DNA from: Amia ocellicauda
Taxonomy: Eukaryota; Chordata; Actinopteri; Amiiformes; Amiidae
Length of the DNA: 64,000 nt
Direction of reading: 5' to 3'
NCBI RefSeq assembly: GCF_036373705.1
Contig: NC_089855.1
Span: 11,861,219 to 11,925,218, forward strand
Shown: piece by piece, positions 58,528 through 64,000 of the stretch
Layout: the number at the start of each line of letters is the position of its first letter
How positions within the stretch are numbered: position 1 is the first letter of the stretch
Translations under genes and position numbers: made by a program
Notes under the pieces: model-generated
Seen by the model: only the letters and a program-made list of their open reading frames with translations
The model's database searches: none
What the model was told of the DNA's origin: nothing

Positions 58528-60017
58528 CAGTGGGGGAAAAAAGTATTTGATCTCCTGCTGATTTTGTACGTTTGCCCAGTGACAAAGAAATTATCAGTCT
58601 ATAATTTTAATGGTAGGTGTATTTTAACAGTGAGAGACAGAATAACAACAAAAAAAATCCAGAAAAACGCATTTCAAAAAAGTTATAAATTGATTTGCAT
58701 GTTAATGAGGGAAATAAGTATTTGATCTCAGCTCGTTACCTGTATAAAAGACACCTGTCCACAGAAGCAATCAATCAATCTCCAAACTCTCCACCATGGC
58801 CAAGACCAAAGAGCTGTCCAAGGATGTCAGGGACAAGATTGTAGACCTACACAAGGCTGGAATGGGCTACAAGACCATCGCCAAGCAGCTTGGTGAGAAG
58901 GTGACAACAGTTGGTGCGATTATTCGCAAATGGAAGAAACACAAAATAACTGTCAGTCTCCCTCGGTCTGGGGCTCCATGCAAGATCTCACCTTGTGGAG
59001 TTTCAATGATCATGAGAACGGTGAGGAATCAGCCCAGAACTACACGGGAGGATCTTGTTAATGATCTCAAGGCAGCTGGGACCATAGTCACCAAGAAAAC
59101 AATTGGTAACACACTACGCCGTGAAGGACTGAAATCCTGCAGCACCCGCTAGGTCCCCCTACTCAAGAAAGCACAGGTACAGGCCCATCTGAAGTTTGCC
59201 AATGAACATCTGAATGATTCAGAGGAGAACTGGGTGAAAGTGTTGTGGTCAGATGAGATCAAAATCAAGCTCTTTGGCATCAACTCAACTCGCCGTGTTT
59301 GGAGGAGGAGGAATGACCCCAAGAACACCATCCCCACCGTCAAACATGGAGGTGGAAACATTATGCTTTGGGGGTGTTTTTCTGCTAAGGGGACAGGACA
59401 ACTGCACCGCATCAAAGGGACGATGGACGGGGCCATGTACCGTCAAATCTTGGCTGAGAACCTCCTTCCCTCAGCCAGGGCATTGAAAATGGGTCGTGGA
59501 TGGGTATTCCAGCATGACAATGACCCAAAACACACAGCCAAGGCAACAAAGGAGTGGCTCAAGAAGAAGCACATTAAGGTCCTGGAGTGGCCTAGCCAGT
59601 CTCCAGACCTTAATCCCATAGAAACTCTGTGGAGGGAGCTGAAGGTTCGAGTTGCCAAACGTCAGCCTCGAAACCTTAATGACTTGGTGAGGATCTGCAA
59701 AGAGGAGTGGGACAAAATCCCTCCTGAGATGTGTGCAAACCTGGTGGCCAACTACAAGAAACGTCTGACCTCTGTGATTGCCAACAAGGGTTTTGCCACC
59801 AAGTACTAAGTCGAAGGGGTCAAATACTTATTTCCCTCATTAACATGCAAATCAATGTATAACTTTTTTGAAATGCGTTTTTCTGGATTTTTTTGTTGTT
59901 ATTCTGTCTCTCACTGTTAAAATACACCCACCATTAAAATTATAGACTGATAATTTCTTTGTCAGTGGGCAAACATACAAAATCAGCAGGGGATCAAATA
60001 CTTTTTTTCCCCCACTG
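58528..60017 (+). mobile_element. Tc1-like transposon copy B (1,490 bp)
   Basis: Same family as copy A, flanked by TA. Both long terminal repeats are present. Between the left ITR and the transposase about 96 bp are missing, including the left arm of the palindrome; the junction is TTTGATCTCAGCTC near 58725. Plus strand, antisense to uxs1. Confidence 0.96.
58796..59809 (+). pseudogene. Tc1-like transposase, copy B, one in-frame stop
   Basis: A 338-codon frame from [10 protein letters not shown] to NKGFATKY, interrupted only by TAG at 59150-59152 (codon 119, where copies A and C have AAG). The catalytic residues Asp153, Asp241 and Glu276 are present ([23 protein letters not shown]), with substitutions Thr to Ile and Asn to Thr beside the first and last. 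Otherwise nearly identical to copies A and C. Confidence 0.95.
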
Positions 60018-60019
60018 TA

Positions 60020-61861
60020 TGTGGTACACAAATGGTCTGTTGCATAATGTTGTAAAGTGTAGTGATTCATCCATAAACAATGAATTACTTGCACCTAATT
60101 ACTGCATATTATGTGTATAATCAATGTATGTACCTATAATCTTACCCTAGCAATCAACCGATTGATGAAGATGTACTCATTTATACAATTCACTTTTGTG
60201 TTATCTACATATAGGCTGCCAGTACAATTTACACAAAGAACTACTACTATTGATATATTATTTATTACTCATACTTTCACAGAGGACATAAGACATTTGT
60301 TTAGCACATTCTGTCTGGACTACAAGATTCCTTGAGAAGATCCCATAGAGAACTGAGATTAAAAAATAAACAATCTGATAAACAATATCATGTTTCCTCT
60401 CTCTATAACTAAAAATAAATGTTCCATATTACTTATATTACAATATTAAAATGTATACATTTAAAATGAGCATAACTGCACATATTTTATTAATACAATA
60501 TCCATAATGATGATAAGAACAAATTGTTTTATATGTATTTCCATAATATTTTAAACTAAACTTAAAATCTACCAAACTATATCTGGGTCTCTAATTATTA
60601 TTACCTCTGAATCTGTCCATTAAAATTGGGAACATATGCACACATCCTAGACATCCTGTTTCTTGGTCATATGGTTTAGAAAAATTATACAGCTCTTAAA
60701 CAAGAAAAATAAAATAAAAAAGTTTTGATGGCATGTGAATAAAGGGCTTCTGAAATGTCAAAGAACATTTACAACAGAAGATTAGTCCACTGAAGGAACC
60801 ATATTGGGCAACAGAACAAATATGAAACATGACGCTCGAGAAAAGTATTATAATCATGAAAAAAGTCTTAATTGAAAGCCCATTTTCACTACACGTAACA
60901 AACAAGACTGTATTTTGGTTCTGTAACTTTAGACTGATGTGTTATCTTTGATGATACGTGCATTTCCAGCAGGCACAGGAAACCCACACTGGGCAGGCCT
61001 TCTTCTCGGCCTTGCAGCTGTTCATACCTGCTATTCAAGACAAAAGCCTAAAATAAAAAGTCTTAAAAAAAAACGGATGACAGGATTACTGTCAAGAGGC
61101 TACAGAAGAAAAATGTAAGCTGCCATTCCAGCTCAATTACTTTAATTACCAGGCATAGGAGGTAAGATTATGAGGCAGAATAGCTGATTTTGATGCCGGG
61201 CAGCTGCAATGCTAAGTCAAAAGAATACGGCAAATTAAACTAAAGATTAGGAGCACAGATGTTGCAGGAATAATGCACGCCCCACTGGACTCCCTGAACA
61301 TAAAGACAACGTTTACAGCTCATTGTATCCAAGGCCACGCAGTTAAAACAAAAGGATATGAAATTAGATAATGCATATCAGAGCACTTTTTCCACAGTTA
61401 GTTTTATTTTTTTTTTAATAGTTGTAGAATCAACCATTATGGGACTTTATAGCAGATGCTCAACAATAATATGGGTCACTAGTTTGCCGCCTCATCAATG
61501 TACTCTCATGGTTTACATACTTCATGCCTCATGCCAAATACTTCGTAGAGTCTGTTCTTCCAGCATTCTCACGAGTATCTGAAAATATGTAATTGTGTAT
61601 TGTTTCATTAATGTTTATTGAACTAAATGAATTGCTAAATAATGGGTTTCAAAATAAGACTGTTGATACTTTGGACTACAATTAATTAAAACTGATTAAC
61701 TTGATTCAGTTTCTTTACAGAACATTTAATTTACAGTTTTGCTTGGGAAATGTAATGAAAAATACCCATATACATTAAAGACCTTATATGAATATAATCT
61801 CATATTATAAATCACATATGAGCAGCATTTCCAAACATTCCTATACCCCTTATCTTGTGTA
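60020..61861 (-). other. uxs1: Probable uxs1 intron between Tc1 copies B and C
   Basis: No uxs1 exon recognised. The segment 60940-61340 is less AT-rich than its surroundings and looks like possible conserved non-coding DNA; on the minus strand it includes a 27-codon Cys-rich open frame (61025-60942) of unknown meaning. Confidence 0.55.
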
Positions 61862-62092
61862 TACAGTGAGGGAAAAAAGTATTTGATCCCCTGCTGATTT
61901 TGTACGTTTGCCCACTGACAAAGAAATGATCAGTCTATAATTTTAATGGTAGGTGTATTTTAACAGTGAGAGACAGAATAACAACAAAGAAATCCAGAAA
62001 AACGCATTTCAAAAAAGTTATAAATTGATTTGCATGTTAATGAGGGAAATAAGTATTTGATCCCCTATCAATCAGCTAGATTTCTGGCTCCC

Positions 62093-62187
62093 AGGTGTCT
62101 TTTATACAGGTAACGAGCTGAGATTAGGAGCACTCTCTTAAAGGGAGTGCTCCTAATCTCAGCTGGTTACCTGTATATAAGACACCT
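62093..62187. repeat. 95-bp internal palindrome of Tc1 copy C
   Basis: Same position and layout as the palindrome of copy A, upstream of the transposase ATG. Its arms differ at only a few positions. Confidence 0.9.
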
Positions 62188-62230
62188 GTCCACAGAAGCA
62201 ATCAATCAATCAGATTCCAAACTCTCCACC

Positions 62231-63230
62231 ATGGCCAAGACCAAAGAGCTGTCCAAGGATGTCAGGGACAAGATTGTAGACCTACACAAGGCTGGAATGG
62301 GCTACAAGACCATCGCCAAGCAGCTTGGTGAGAAGGTGACAACAGTTGGTGCGATTATTCGCAAATGGAAGAAACACAAAATAACTGTCAGTCTCCCTCG
62401 GTCTGGGGCTCCATGCAAGATCTCACCTCGTGGAGTTTCAATGATCACGAGAACGGTGAGGAATCAGCCCAGAACTACACGGGAGGATCTTGTTAATGAT
62501 CTCAAGGCAGCTGGGACCATAGTCACCAAGAAAACAATTGGTAACACACTACGCCGTGAAGGACTGAAATCCTACAGCGCCCGCAAGGTCCCCCTGCTCA
62601 AGAAAGCACATGTACAGGCCCGTCTGAAGTTTGCCAATGAACATCTGAATGATTCAGAGGAGAACTGGGTGAAAGTGTTGTGGTCAGATGAGACCAAAAT
62701 CAAGCTCTTTGGCATCAACTCAACTCGCCGTGTTTGGAGGAGGAGGAATGACCCCAAGAACACCATCCCCACCGTCAAACATGGAGGTGGAAACATTATG
62801 CTTTGGGGGTGTTTTTCTGCTAAGGGGACAGGACAACTGCACCGCATCAAAGGGACGATGGACGGGGCCATGTACCGTCAAATCTTGGCTGAGAACCTCC
62901 TTCCCTCAGCCAGGGCATTGAAAATGGGTCGTGGATGGGTATTCCAGCATGACAATGACCCAAAACACACAGCCAAGGCAACAAAGGAGTGGCTCAAGAA
63001 GAAGCACATTAAGGTCCTGGAGTGGCCTAGCCAGTCTCCAGACCTTAATCCCATAGAAAATCTGTGGAGGGAGCTGAAGGTTCGAGTTGCCAAACCTTAA
63101 TGACTTGGAGAGGATCTGCAAAGAGGAGTGGGACAAAATCCCTCCTGAGACGTGTGCAAACCTGGTGGCCAACTACAAGAAACGTCTGACCTCTGTGATT
63201 GCCAACGAGGGTTTTGCCACCAAGTACTAA
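62231..63230 (+). pseudogene. Tc1-like transposase, copy C, C-terminal frameshift
   Basis: Open from the ATG at 62231 to a TAA at 63098-63100 (289 codons), covering the DNA-binding region and the full DDE triad (Asp153, Asp241, Glu276). A 14-nt deletion after GTTGCCAAAC, relative to copies A and B, shifts the frame, so the last 48 or so residues are lost; the original end would be the TAA at 63230. The deletion is flanked by a repeated AAAC. This is the least damaged copy for the catalytic domain. Confidence 0.95.
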
Positions 63231-63422
63231 GTCGAAGAGGTCAAATACTTATTTCCCTCATTAACATGCAAATCAATGTATAACTTTTTTGAAATGCGTT
63301 TTTCTGGATTTTTTTGTTGTTATTCTGTCTCTCACTGTTAAAATTATAGACTGATCATTTCTTTGTCAGTGGGCAAACATACAAAATCAGCAGGGGATCA
63401 AATACTTTTTTCCCTCACTGTA

Positions 63423-64000
63423 CATGTCATCCTCTTCATAGAATTAACAGGATTTTTTAAATTCTTCAATTACCAGCGATGTTTCATGTCACTTAATTCG
63501 AGTGGTGAGTTTCAATGGATGTACATTTTGTTTTTCATAGTTTCATTATGTTTAACCAGCAAGAAAACAAAACACAGATTGGCTACTGTAGGTCAATTAG
63601 AATGGATTTTGTTAAAACATTTGAAGATGGAAAGAAAGGGTTCATTTTTTAAATGTTTCAGTGTAAAGATATGTGTATGTATAATCCTTGTGTATGGGAT
63701 TTATAATAAGTTAACAGATTGTGTGAAAGTTGTTTTTGTGTGTGTGGTTTTCTCTCCCCAACTGCATGAGATTCTCTCTCTTACACAATAAGAGACACTT
63801 TTCACATGACCAATGACCTGCATTTAAATGAGTTTCACATACATCTGTCAAAACCACATTTCAACAAAAACTAGTTCAGGGCACAAATTGCAATCAAGAG
63901 GCAGTGTATGTAGAACAGAAAATACTAGGCAAATCTTTATACAAAGTGAAAATGCTGGAAACAAATCAACTAACCGTGCTCAGGAAGCAGATTCACAGAA
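63423..64000 (-). other. uxs1: Probable uxs1 intron to the window end
   Basis: AT-rich with a CA/CT-rich patch near 63735-63783. No exon recognised. Confidence 0.5.

Larger units (their letters stand above)
61864..63420 (+). mobile_element. Tc1-like transposon copy C (1,557 bp)
   Basis: Flanked by TA. Its left end CAGTGAGGGAAAAAAGTATT and right end TTTTTTCCCTCACTG are perfect complements over the outer bases, better matched than in A or B. The 95-bp palindrome is intact (62093-62187). The right ITR lacks about 15 bp (the ACACCTACCATT segment). Plus strand. Confidence 0.96.

Noticed and set aside
1..64000. CRISPR arrays, phage or bacterial operons, tRNA and rRNA genes, LINE reverse transcriptases
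   Set aside because: None seen. The window is vertebrate nuclear DNA with spliced genes and DNA transposons only; I found no spaced direct repeats, cloverleaf candidates or reverse transcriptase motifs.

Overview
The window is vertebrate nuclear DNA, most likely from a ray-finned fish. It is AT-rich, has split genes with GT..AG introns of up to about 15 kb, carries many (CA)n and (AT)n microsatellites, and holds several fish-type Tc1/mariner transposons. I cannot name the species. The gene order nck2 - otospiralin-like - ecrg4 (augurin) - uxs1 agrees with the NCK2-ECRG4-UXS1 block known in other vertebrates.

Layout. 1-14.86 kb: no host coding exon seen. This is probably upstream sequence or the 5' intron of nck2, with a truncated Tc1-like remnant at 0.8-1.3 kb, a nearly complete DD36E-type Tc1-like element at 3.7-4.9 kb and a small transposase relic at 10.3 kb. 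14.88-34.28 kb: nck2, three coding exons, 380 codons, plus strand, encoding an SH3-SH3-SH3-SH2 adaptor; the 3'UTR runs to about 35.55 kb. 38.2-40.8 kb: a three-exon gene for a 90-residue secreted otospiralin-like peptide. 43.5-44.8 kb: a MITE abutting a heavily deleted Tc1-like element. 48.5-51.06 kb: ecrg4, four exons, encoding the 142-residue augurin precursor. 51.5-57.7 kb: the last four coding exons of uxs1 on the minus strand, tail-to-tail with ecrg4. The rest of the window (57.7-64 kb) is probably uxs1 intron. Three closely similar Tc1-like elements lie in uxs1 introns, all antisense to the gene, and each is disabled by a different lesion.

How the genes relate. nck2 links phosphotyrosine signals to actin regulation in the cytoplasm. 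uxs1 makes UDP-xylose in the Golgi for glycosaminoglycan synthesis. The otospiralin-like and augurin genes encode small secreted precursors, each with a dibasic cleavage site. The most interesting observation is that these two neighbours look like diverged tandem paralogues. They share strand, a signal-peptide exon ending in phase 1, a short second exon ending in phase 1, a third exon carrying the Lys-Arg site, and an ungapped 26-residue segment with 7 identities including both tryptophans. A second observation is a cluster of five CTCF-like motifs, four of them around the last nck2 exon.

All calls come from reading the sequence by eye and from remembered family knowledge; no alignment or database search was run.
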